Shown here piece by piece: positions 17,092 through 25,244 of a stretch of DNA of 41,749 bases (within the stretch, counting starts at the first letter, position 1; each line of letters begins with the position of its first letter). The stretch covers positions 1 to 41,749 of the forward strand of contig JAJZMK010000029.1 in the NCBI GenBank assembly GCA_021798275.1. Direction: 5' to 3'. Source of the DNA: Actinomycetes bacterium. Its GTDB lineage: Bacteria > Actinomycetota > Acidimicrobiia > Acidimicrobiales > Bog-793. The notes below the pieces were generated by a model, which worked only from the letters and a program-made list of their open reading frames with translations, made no database searches and had not been told where the DNA came from. The position numbers were made by a program, and so were the translations under genes.

Positions 17092-18240
17092 CTATAGCGT
17101 GTAAAGACTTGGGAAAAAACTACGATAAGCTGGTACTTCTCTTTTCGCATCAGCGGTGAGAACGGCTCTTAGTGTTGCCCTGGCTACAGAGGTGGCACCA
17201 CATTCATAAATTTTGCTTAGGATCTGGGGTCTCAACATAATATCTGGCCAAATTTCTCGATTTTCCTCTATCTCCAACTGTCCGGTCGAGAGTGAAAATA
17301 GGCTGTCGCCGTCAAATGGAGTGTGTATAGGCCAGATGCACCTAGCTAATCCGTCGTGAGAAATGGCAGCCAGTTTCTGTAACTCCGCCCTAGTGAGTTT
17401 GGCGTTGGTGGCTACAACACCTATAACAGTGTTGCTGTGTGTCAAAGACTCACTTTTACTCTCTTTACTTTTGCCAAGCATAGCTTTTGATACGTGGCTA
17501 TTCCAGGAAGCGATTTCTTCTTCCAGCGGATCTGCGATTTGGGGCAGCAGATCATTTAACAGGGATATATTATTGATGTACTTTCTCCCAAGTAACCTAC
17601 CCCCGTCTGATTCTGTCGGCAGTCCAGCTGCGTTTACGACAACCAAAGCCCCGACTAAAACTCCGTCGTCTAAGTGCACACAACTCGTTCCGACCCCTCC
17701 GGAAATTGGCATACCAAAATAATGGCCCACCTCCGCCCCGCTGCCGGCACCGACTGACCCCTCTTGCACGTATCCCGTTTTCGCACACTCAGCTGCCTGG
17801 TAACCCAATTCAAAGGTAGGTCTGTGTGTGAAGCTCCCACTTCGCCCTAAATCAAAAATAGCTGCGGCTGGAAGGATGGGGACCACTTCTTCGGGGGCTT
17901 TTCCGACGCGCCAACCCAAGTTTTGCTCCGCCATATATTGTTGGGCTCCAAGTGCGGTGATGAGCCCGAAACTACTTCCTCCAGTCAGTACTATTCCCTG
18001 AACTTTTTCCACCAAATTGCCAGATCGCAGCAAATCTGTTTCGTGAGTGGCGGGAGCTCCTCCTCGGCAATCAAATCCGGCAGTCGCACCTTTTGGTGTC
18101 AGAATGCAGGTTACACCGCTGGTAGGGAGCTGTTCATCCAAAGTAACTTGTCCCACAAAGACATCATCCAACTCTGTTAGAGAGCCGTATTGGTTGGAAT
18201 GAATGTCGATTTTTGTATTATTAATGTTAGGTAATGTCAT
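17092..18240 (-). CDS. P1 family peptidase (DmpA/NylC-like, Ntn-type self-processing)
   Basis: VTCILTPKGATAGFDCRGGAPATHETDLL, VQGIVLTGGSSFGL, SVGAGSGAEVG, HSNTVIGVVATNAKLTRAELQKLA. Confidence 0.9.
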   Translation of the reverse strand: MTLPNINNTKIDIHSNQYGSLTELDDVFVGQVTLDEQLPTSGVTCILTPKGATAGFDCRGGAPATHETDLLRSGNLVEKVQGIVLTGGSSFGLITALGAQQYMAEQNLGWRVGKAPEEVVPILPAAAIFDLGRSGSFTHRPTFELGYQAAECAKTGYVQEGSVGAGSGAEVGHYFGMPISGGVGTSCVHLDDGVLVGALVVVNAAGLPTESDGGRLLGRKYINNISLLNDLLPQIADPLEEEIASWNSHVSKAMLGKSKESKSESLTHSNTVIGVVATNAKLTRAELQKLAAISHDGLARCIWPIHTPFDGDSLFSLSTGQLEIEENREIWPDIMLRPQILSKIYECGATSVARATLRAVLTADAKREVPAYRSFFPSLYTL

Positions 18241-18295
18241 GATTTATTAACAATTGTGTGTAGTTGGCAAACAAGCATAAATATTTGTGGCAGTA

Positions 18296-18324
18296 TTGCA
18301 TTTATGTTACGGTACTACTATAGT
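18296..18324 (+). promoter_or_regulatory. Candidate sigma-70-type promoter for the ABC operon
   Basis: TTGCAT (18296-18301), 17-nt spacer, TATAGT (18319-18324). Confidence 0.4.
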
Positions 18325-18370
18325 ATCGTAACCGATAGCGTAGTCTACTACGACAGCCGGAGTACGGCTG
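18306..18370 (+). promoter_or_regulatory. Three consecutive hairpins/palindromes upstream of the ABC operon
   Basis: GTTACGGTACTA-CTA-TAGTATCGTAAC (12 bp, one G-U); CGTAGT-CT-ACTACG; CAGCCG-GAGTA-CGGCTG. Confidence 0.6.
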
Positions 18371-18409
18371 GTGTTGTATAAGGGCTCATAGGTCTGGAGG
18401 TTATTTTCT

Positions 18410-20101
18410 ATGGCTGGCGCAGAGAGAAATAAGAACTTCGAGGCCACATATTTGGGGAATGGATATAAGAAGCCGTCGGGAAAGGCACTTGTTTTACTGT
18501 TTGCTCTAGTGGCGTTTTCTGTTTTGGCTTACAACGTATCAAGTGGTAGATCGGCTGTCAAGCTTATCTCCAATAAGGCTACTACAGCAAAGCTCGACAA
18601 TGTCATCGTTCAAAACAAGAGCTATCCTCATCTTGGCTCGCGGAGTAAAAAAATTCTTGTGATAGGTTCCTCGGTATTTCCTCCCACTCTTGATCCAACG
18701 GCCAATGCGGCACAGGCGATCGATGAAGTAATAGACTATAACGTCTTACAGCACTTAGTCGAGTTGGCTCCAAACGGTACCATAATTCCGATTTTGGCGT
18801 CAAAGTGGACTGTTTCAAAAAACGGTATGACTTATACTTTTACGATTCGGCCGAATGTCCACTTTTCCAACGGCGATTTATTGACGCCTCAAGATGTCGT
18901 TTTTAGCATAGACAGGGTATTACACGACAGCGCTTACCCATACAGAGACATTTTTGACGTGAAGAGCGCTCATGTAGCTTCCAAGAATCAAGTTGTGGTG
19001 CAGCTGATTGAGAAGAGCTGGTCGTTTTTATTTGACATGGCGGCTTATTCAAACGGCGTCATACTCGATCCCGCTACCATCAAGAGTTTGGCCACAGATC
19101 CCATAGGTACCGGCCCTTACGTCGTAGACGGGGAGGTAAACAACTACAGTATTTCGCTCGGACTAAATCACAGGTATTTTGGTGCTTTGCCTAACGTGGG
19201 CGGAGTTGAATTCCGCTACTTTACAAATCCCAGTGCGGAAGATGCGGCACTTGAGACCGGACAAATTAATGTCATAGATAGTCTGGCCACGCCTACGGAT
19301 GCTTCTCTGTTTTCCTCTAATCATCGTAAGTACGTATTGATCAGCGGTCTTTCCAACGGTAAAGTGCAATTGACAATTAACAACGCAGTAGGTCCTTTCA
19401 GAAATAAGCTCGTTAGAGAAGCTTTGGAATACGGTATTGACAAACAGCAGGTAATGGATATTGCCGCAGGTGGGAAAAGCATTGTCATAGGTACTGACTC
19501 CGTACCTGCCGATCCCTATTATATCAATTTGGCAAATTACTACCAATACAATATTTCAAAAGCCCGTGCTTTACTAAATCAAGCCGGATATCCGAATGGT
19601 TTCTCAACCACGCTCACCCTGCCGCCATATTATTATGCCCAGTTGGCTGGACCGGCAATTCAAGAGGAACTGGCTCAGATCGGCATTACCGTACATATCA
19701 AGCAGGTAGCATGGCCTCTGTGGCTGAGTCAGGTCTTTGAAGGCGGAGATTTTGATTTGACTATCATCGATCATGCCGAAGCCAGAGATGTGGGCAATTA
19801 CGCCAATACGAAGTATTATTGGCACTTTGCCGATGCCGCTCAGGTGGCCAAACAATTGGCTAGTGCCAATGCCGCACCCACTAAGCAAGGGTGGATAGCT
19901 GGCATGCATAAGATACTGAAGGAAATTACGGCTGATGCCGTTAATGTCTGGCTTTATGTCTTGCCGGTGATGGAAGTACACGACAAAGGCATTATCGGTC
20001 TACCTAAATATGGCTATAGCGAATCATTTGACCTGACGCACGTTTCCTATGGCGGCAAATTGGCTAAAAACCTTATAAAAGAAGGTTACAGTCCCCGATA
20101 A
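18410..20101 (+). CDS. Peptide/nickel-type ABC transporter substrate-binding protein (SBP_bac_5)
   Basis: TLDPTANAAQAIDEVIDYNVLQHLVEL...TYTFTIRPNVHFSNGDLLTPQDVVFSIDRV; N-terminal TM anchor. Confidence 0.92.
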   Translation: MAGAERNKNFEATYLGNGYKKPSGKALVLLFALVAFSVLAYNVSSGRSAVKLISNKATTAKLDNVIVQNKSYPHLGSRSKKILVIGSSVFPPTLDPTANAAQAIDEVIDYNVLQHLVELAPNGTIIPILASKWTVSKNGMTYTFTIRPNVHFSNGDLLTPQDVVFSIDRVLHDSAYPYRDIFDVKSAHVASKNQVVVQLIEKSWSFLFDMAAYSNGVILDPATIKSLATDPIGTGPYVVDGEVNNYSISLGLNHRYFGALPNVGGVEFRYFTNPSAEDAALETGQINVIDSLATPTDASLFSSNHRKYVLISGLSNGKVQLTINNAVGPFRNKLVREALEYGIDKQQVMDIAAGGKSIVIGTDSVPADPYYINLANYYQYNISKARALLNQAGYPNGFSTTLTLPPYYYAQLAGPAIQEELAQIGITVHIKQVAWPLWLSQVFEGGDFDLTIIDHAEARDVGNYANTKYYWHFADAAQVAKQLASANAAPTKQGWIAGMHKILKEITADAVNVWLYVLPVMEVHDKGIIGLPKYGYSESFDLTHVSYGGKLAKNLIKEGYSPR

Positions 20102-20140
20102 GTAGGATATAAGGCGGGATTTGAAACTAGTCTGAATTGC

Positions 20141-21088
20141 ATGATCAGGTATTTGTGCCACCGCCTTGTCTATCTTACGGTCTCATTGGTTATTGCATCT
20201 TGTATCATATTTGCCTTGATCGACATATTGCCTGGATCACCGGCTGAGGTAATCCTGGGTACACAGGCAACCAAATCCTCTGTCGCCGTTTTAAACAGGC
20301 ATTTGGGCTTGGATAGCTCTCTTTATAGTCAATATCTTCATTGGATATCGGGTCTTACTACACTTCACCTCGGTAATTCTTATATATCAGGCCAGCCTAT
20401 AGCTGGCGAGATAGCTTCTGCAGCCGAGGTGACTTTCCCATTGATAGGGTTGGCGATTTTACTGAGCCTGTTGATTGCGACCATACTAGGTGTGACTGGT
20501 GGCATCTCATACAGGAGAAAATTGGGAACGATCATATTGGGTATTAGTCAAATAGGTATCTCCTTCCCGAGTTTTGTCGCTGCTATGCTGCTGATCATCA
20601 TCGTTGGTGTTAAGTTCCAGCTCTTACCTACTACGGGCTTTTCCGGTTGGTCTCAAGGTATAGTCGGGTCTTTGAAATCACTCGTCCTTCCGGCATTGGC
20701 GCTTTCTATCGCTGAAGGGTGTTTTTTATCAAGATATATAAGGTCGGCACTGATAGACGTGCTGAATTCTAATTATTACAGAACAGCTCTGGCCAAAGGA
20801 CTGACTCCGGTAAAAGCTCTTTGGCGTCACGGGAGAAGAAATATAGCCGTAGAGGTGCTGACGGTATCGGGTATGCAAATTATTGCCTTGATCGTTGGTG
20901 CAGTGATAGTGGAGTCCGTATTCTCACTACCGGGTCTAGGTACTTTATTAATAACTTCAATCGGTAATAGGGATCTGTCAGTCATCAGGGATATATGCTT
21001 TATTTTGTCCGGCTTCGTGCTGGTTATGAATCTTATCGTGGATATCGCATATCATATAATAGACCCCAGGGCTTTTAACGATGCATAA
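20141..21088 (+). CDS. Peptide ABC transporter permease (DppB-like)
   Basis: IDILPGSPAEVILG, TALAKGLTPVKALWRHGRRN (EAA loop), IVESVFSLPGLGTLLITSIGNRDLSVI. Confidence 0.93.
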   Translation: MIRYLCHRLVYLTVSLVIASCIIFALIDILPGSPAEVILGTQATKSSVAVLNRHLGLDSSLYSQYLHWISGLTTLHLGNSYISGQPIAGEIASAAEVTFPLIGLAILLSLLIATILGVTGGISYRRKLGTIILGISQIGISFPSFVAAMLLIIIVGVKFQLLPTTGFSGWSQGIVGSLKSLVLPALALSIAEGCFLSRYIRSALIDVLNSNYYRTALAKGLTPVKALWRHGRRNIAVEVLTVSGMQIIALIVGAVIVESVFSLPGLGTLLITSIGNRDLSVIRDICFILSGFVLVMNLIVDIAYHIIDPRAFNDA

Positions 21089-21983
21089 GGGCTGGTGGCA
21101 AAGAAAAGGCAAGCTTCTTGTTTCTCCTATGAAACAAAGAAGTTTTGGTTTCAAGAAAGCGTCCGCAACCACCGAGTATAAATCAAATTTAACTTTTCTG
21201 CTAGGAGCGACAATAGTATCGGTAGTCTTGGCGATCGGTCTCATTTCACTGATATGGACACCTTATAATCCGATCAGCTATTTTTCTAAACACATTTTAC
21301 AAGGACCGACATCTGCGCATTTACTTGGAACCGATCAAGAGGGAAGAGATGAGCTGTCAAGGCTGATGGCGGGAACCTGGATAACACTGTATGCGGGATT
21401 TTTTGCCACGGCTATAGGGATATTCTTCGGTACTTTAATCGGCATATACGTTGCTATGTTTCGGAACGTCATTTCCGAAATTATCATGAGAGCCGGTGAC
21501 ATACTTCTTGCCTTTCCAGCTTTGTTGATAGCTACCTTACTTGCAGCTCGCTATGGGAGCTCAACCGTAACGGCTATGGCAGCCGTAGGGATAGCTTTCA
21601 TACCCTATGTGATGAGAGTGACAAGAGTGGCGGCGACAAAGACTTACAATTCGGATTTTGTATTGATAGCGAGGTCGTATGGTCTTGGTAAGCTCTATAT
21701 AGCCGCAAAGCATATTCTGCCCAATATAGTGTCTTTGGTAACGCTCCAGACTACTCTCTTGTTCTCTGTTGCCATTCTTTCAGAAGCCGGCTTGTCTTAT
21801 CTGGGGCTTGGGACACCGCCTCCCTCTCCGGCTTGGGGTGTCATGTTAAGTGACTCCTCAAATACTATTTTGACCAATCCGCTTTTGGTGCTTTGGCCAA
21901 CTCTGGCAATTGCTTTGACAATTTTAGGGTTTAATCTACTTGCTGACGCAATGGTGCACAGACTCGACAAGAGGAGTAAATAG
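21081..21983 (+). CDS. Peptide ABC transporter permease (DppC-like)
   Basis: HLLGTDQEGRDELSRLMAGTWITLYAG, ARSYGLGKLYIAAKHILPNI, EAGLSYLGLGTPPPSPAWGVMLSD. Confidence 0.93.
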   Translation: MHKGWWQRKGKLLVSPMKQRSFGFKKASATTEYKSNLTFLLGATIVSVVLAIGLISLIWTPYNPISYFSKHILQGPTSAHLLGTDQEGRDELSRLMAGTWITLYAGFFATAIGIFFGTLIGIYVAMFRNVISEIIMRAGDILLAFPALLIATLLAARYGSSTVTAMAAVGIAFIPYVMRVTRVAATKTYNSDFVLIARSYGLGKLYIAAKHILPNIVSLVTLQTTLLFSVAILSEAGLSYLGLGTPPPSPAWGVMLSDSSNTILTNPLLVLWPTLAIALTILGFNLLADAMVHRLDKRSK

Positions 21984-21989
21984 CATACT

Positions 21990-22751
21990 ATGGCTATCAG
22001 AGTAAAAGATTTGGTCGTGGCCATAGCCGGTAAGAATCTGTTGGACAATATTAGTTTCGAGACCGGTATAAATGAGTCGGTAGCCATCATGGGAGAATCT
22101 GGCGCGGGCAAAACCCTACTCGCACTTTCTCTTCTCGGGCTGTTTCCTCATAATGCCTCTGTCGGCGGCGAGATAAATATTTTTGGGAAAAATATCTTGA
22201 ACCTGACAAAGCGCGAGCTAACTTTTGTAAGAGGGAAGGAAATAGCACTAGTTTTTCAAGAACCTTCTGCGGCTTTAAATCCTCTCATGTCGGTCTATAA
22301 ACAAATTGCCGAGCCATTATTGATACATAGATTAGCGAGAGCAAAAGAAGCTAAAGAAAAAGCCATTTTTTATTTAGGCCAGGTTGGGATAAATGATTAC
22401 GAGAAAAAAGCTTTTTTGTTTCCCCATCAACTCTCCGGAGGAGAGAAGCAGAGGGTGCTGATTGCCCAGGCTCTCATTACGGAACCGAAATTGCTAATTA
22501 CCGATGAACCCACCGCAGCCCTTGATCCGATCTTGAAATTGCAGATAATAGATTTACTAACCAACATGACGAAAAAAATAGGAGCAAGCTTATTTGTGGT
22601 TACTCATGAGTTGCCGGTGGCAAAACTCCTGTGTTCTAAGATGGGTATTTTGCGGAATGGGCGTATTTGTGAATTCGGCCCCTTGGATTCGTTGCTAGCA
22701 TCTCCGGCAGATGACTACACCAAGTCGCTTTTGACCAACAACCTATTCTAA
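21990..22751 (+). CDS. Peptide ABC transporter ATP-binding protein (DppD-like)
   Basis: GESGAGKTLLALSLLGL Walker A, HQLSGGEKQRVLIAQAL signature, LLITDEPTAALDP Walker B. Confidence 0.93.
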   Translation: MAIRVKDLVVAIAGKNLLDNISFETGINESVAIMGESGAGKTLLALSLLGLFPHNASVGGEINIFGKNILNLTKRELTFVRGKEIALVFQEPSAALNPLMSVYKQIAEPLLIHRLARAKEAKEKAIFYLGQVGINDYEKKAFLFPHQLSGGEKQRVLIAQALITEPKLLITDEPTAALDPILKLQIIDLLTNMTKKIGASLFVVTHELPVAKLLCSKMGILRNGRICEFGPLDSLLASPADDYTKSLLTNNLF

Positions 22752-22871
22752 TACTTACTATCTAAAATTGTTTTAGGCGCGCCGAAACGAAAATATACTA
22801 CTTAGTGCTGTCATAATCAACATTTTCACGGAAAAAATAAAGACACGCTTGCTTACCAAAGTAAAGTTGCT

Positions 22872-23819
22872 ATGAAAACTCTATGCCAAGAGGCTAGGCT
22901 TTACATGTTAGCCGCTCTTGTAAAGGAATGTGGTTTGGAAAGACAAATGCCAAGCGGCAATATGTTGGATATAAGAAATTTGGTGAAGATCTATCCGCGA
23001 AGACGTAGTTTGTCGGCTGAAGGGGATTTTCCCACCGGTAGTTTTGTGCTCCAAACAGGAAAAGACATACCATTTTGGAAAAATCGTTCATTAAAAAGTG
23101 GAAATATCGTTTTATCAGGGATAAATCTTTCTCTTGACAAAGGCGACAGATTAGCTTTGGTAGGGGCATCTGCTTCAGGAAAGAGTACGTTAGCCAAGAT
23201 TATCCTTGGTTTGGAACCTATCTCCGTAGGTGAAATATTTTATCGTGGTGAAAAAATCTGCTATGGCCACAAAAAAAGCAAAAACGGTGCTTTGAAGAAA
23301 CTTAGAGAAGAAACCGGATTAATTCTTCAGGATCCGCGCAGTTCTTTTGATCCGCGCATGGATATGGTATCTTCTGTGGCTGAGCCGCTCTGGGGGCGCC
23401 AAAATATAGAGACAGCCAAGGAGGCTGCCGAGGAGTTACTTGATCTCGTGGGACTTGATTCTCGGTATTGCAAAAGCTATCCCCATCAGCTTTCCGGAGG
23501 TCAATTACAGAGGGCGGCAATTGCCAGAGCAATGGTCTCGGGACCCAAGCTGCTGATAGCTGATGAAATGCTTAGTGCCTTGGATCCGGGTAGGCGAAAA
23601 GAAATTTTAGATTTATTCACGGATACAATTATCAAGAGGCCCGATTCATTAATTTTTATCGCACACGATTTAACTGCCGTAAAATATTTATGTAATAAAA
23701 TTGCTGTAATTAATCACGGAGAGATAGTGGAGTATGGAGATATAAGCTTGGTGCTGAGTAAGCCACAACACCCATACACCCTTCAGCTCGTACAAGCCGA
23801 TGCTGCTTTAAATATTTAA
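22872..23819 (+). CDS. Peptide ABC transporter ATP-binding protein (DppF-like); start may be further downstream (e.g. ATG at 22962)
   Basis: GASASGKSTLAKIILGL Walker A, HQLSGGQLQRAAIARAM signature, LLIADEMLSALDP Walker B. Confidence 0.9.
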   Translation: MKTLCQEARLYMLAALVKECGLERQMPSGNMLDIRNLVKIYPRRRSLSAEGDFPTGSFVLQTGKDIPFWKNRSLKSGNIVLSGINLSLDKGDRLALVGASASGKSTLAKIILGLEPISVGEIFYRGEKICYGHKKSKNGALKKLREETGLILQDPRSSFDPRMDMVSSVAEPLWGRQNIETAKEAAEELLDLVGLDSRYCKSYPHQLSGGQLQRAAIARAMVSGPKLLIADEMLSALDPGRRKEILDLFTDTIIKRPDSLIFIAHDLTAVKYLCNKIAVINHGEIVEYGDISLVLSKPQHPYTLQLVQADAALNI

Positions 23820-23970
23820 TGGCTTTTCTAAATGTTTACAAAATCCAATTACACAGGCCTATTTGATTAATTTATTTTCCTGCTATGGCTGTCATAATCA
23901 TCACCTTACTTTAAGTTTTCCCTCGTAGGTTATAAGTCTATAGTTGTATATAAGATAATAGGAGATAACA

Positions 23971-24798
23971 ATGATTAATATTGCACATCTTTCAGATATA
24001 CATATTACCAAAGGTAATTTACTGCATAACGTCATCAACACAACAGCTATTTTTGAAACGCTGATGAATGAGTTGTCTTTGGCAGAACGTGAAATTGATT
24101 TACTGGTTATATCGGGTGACTTAGCTGATTCCGGATCTTTGATATCTTATGAAATATTGGGAGAAATCCTGGATAGATCTAAAAAGCATTTTGGTTGCGA
24201 AGTTATGTTGGTACCTGGCAACCATGATGCCAGAGAGCCTTTTCGCCGGCAATTTTTCGCCGGGAATAAAACTACTTTTCCTACCGGACGTTTAGACTAT
24301 GCGATAAGAGTCAAAAACTGGCAGTTCATAGGACTAGATACCCTCGATGAGGGGCATGATTACGGAAACCTCCTACCAACTCAAATTGATTGGTTGCAAG
24401 AGAGGTTAGCAGATGAAAGTTGTCTCGGAAGTATCTTGGTGATGCATCACCCTCCTGTCGATTCTCCGACGGATGGCATGAGTAAAATAGGGTTACAAGA
24501 TAAAGATCGTTTTAGAGATCTGCTGATAGGTAGTAATGTCAAGTTAATTCTGGCCGGTCATTACCACCATTTTCTCTGCGCCGATTTCCCACCGGCCAAG
24601 GTTTTGGTGGCTTCAGCAACGGCATATCAAATTGATCCGCTTTCTGCGCCCGGAAAACTCAGAGGATATCAGGGATCGGCTTTTAACTTAATCAAGGTTA
24701 GTGACGATGCCGACTTCTTCGTGACGCAAGTACACAGAAGTCACCCCGACTCACCTCCGGTTCTGAACTCCACTTTGGAAAAGCTTGGTATATACTGA
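23971..24798 (+). CDS. Calcineurin-like metallophosphoesterase (CpdA/class III cAMP-PDE-like)
   Basis: IAHLSDIHI, VISGDLADSG, VPGNHDAREPF, VMHHPPVDSP, LAGHYHH metal-binding motifs. Confidence 0.9.
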   Translation: MINIAHLSDIHITKGNLLHNVINTTAIFETLMNELSLAEREIDLLVISGDLADSGSLISYEILGEILDRSKKHFGCEVMLVPGNHDAREPFRRQFFAGNKTTFPTGRLDYAIRVKNWQFIGLDTLDEGHDYGNLLPTQIDWLQERLADESCLGSILVMHHPPVDSPTDGMSKIGLQDKDRFRDLLIGSNVKLILAGHYHHFLCADFPPAKVLVASATAYQIDPLSAPGKLRGYQGSAFNLIKVSDDADFFVTQVHRSHPDSPPVLNSTLEKLGIY

Positions 24799-24889
24799 CA
24801 CAGATTTTCATTTGTCATCTATAAATTAGATAGATGTATAGAAACCGTTCTCAAGATGATAATTTGGATAGAAGAGTGAGGTAAAAGAA

Positions 24890-25207
24890 GTGATCGTTGT
24901 CAAAATAGAGCAGTGGCCGGACGGCGCCGATATCGAAGATCCTAGAGAACGCCTACGACCGCATGCCGACATAGCTTGGGCCGTATTGAAGAACGACAAG
25001 ACCGGTACGGATGACTTAGGCAATTACGAAGTAAGGCTCTACGACCCGCCTCCGTATAATCCGTGGGCGGGAGCCGTCGTCAAAGAACAAGTGTCAAATT
25101 TCCCCCGCAAACGCTTGGGAGTCTGGGATTTATTGCATAAAGCCCTTACGCCCCTCGTCAAAGACACGGATCGCTATTGTATAAAAAGTTACGATGAAAT
25201 AGACTGA
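24890..25207 (+). CDS. Conserved hypothetical protein
   Basis: 105 aa: MIVVKIEQWPDGAD...GTDDLGNYEVRLYDPPPYNPWAGAVVKEQVSNFPRKRLGVWDLLHKAL; GTG start with upstream GAGG; resembles a small uncharacterised bacterial family. Confidence 0.75.
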   Translation: MIVVKIEQWPDGADIEDPRERLRPHADIAWAVLKNDKTGTDDLGNYEVRLYDPPPYNPWAGAVVKEQVSNFPRKRLGVWDLLHKALTPLVKDTDRYCIKSYDEID

Positions 25208-25240
25208 TTAGCCGGAGACCGACCAAGCAGTCTATTTCAT
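25194..25240. terminator. Perfect 13-bp inverted repeat at convergent junction
   Basis: ATGAAATAGACTG-N21-CAGTCTATTTCAT; left arm includes part of the TGA stop (25205-25207) of the upstream CDS. Confidence 0.55.
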
Positions 25241-25244
25241 TCAT

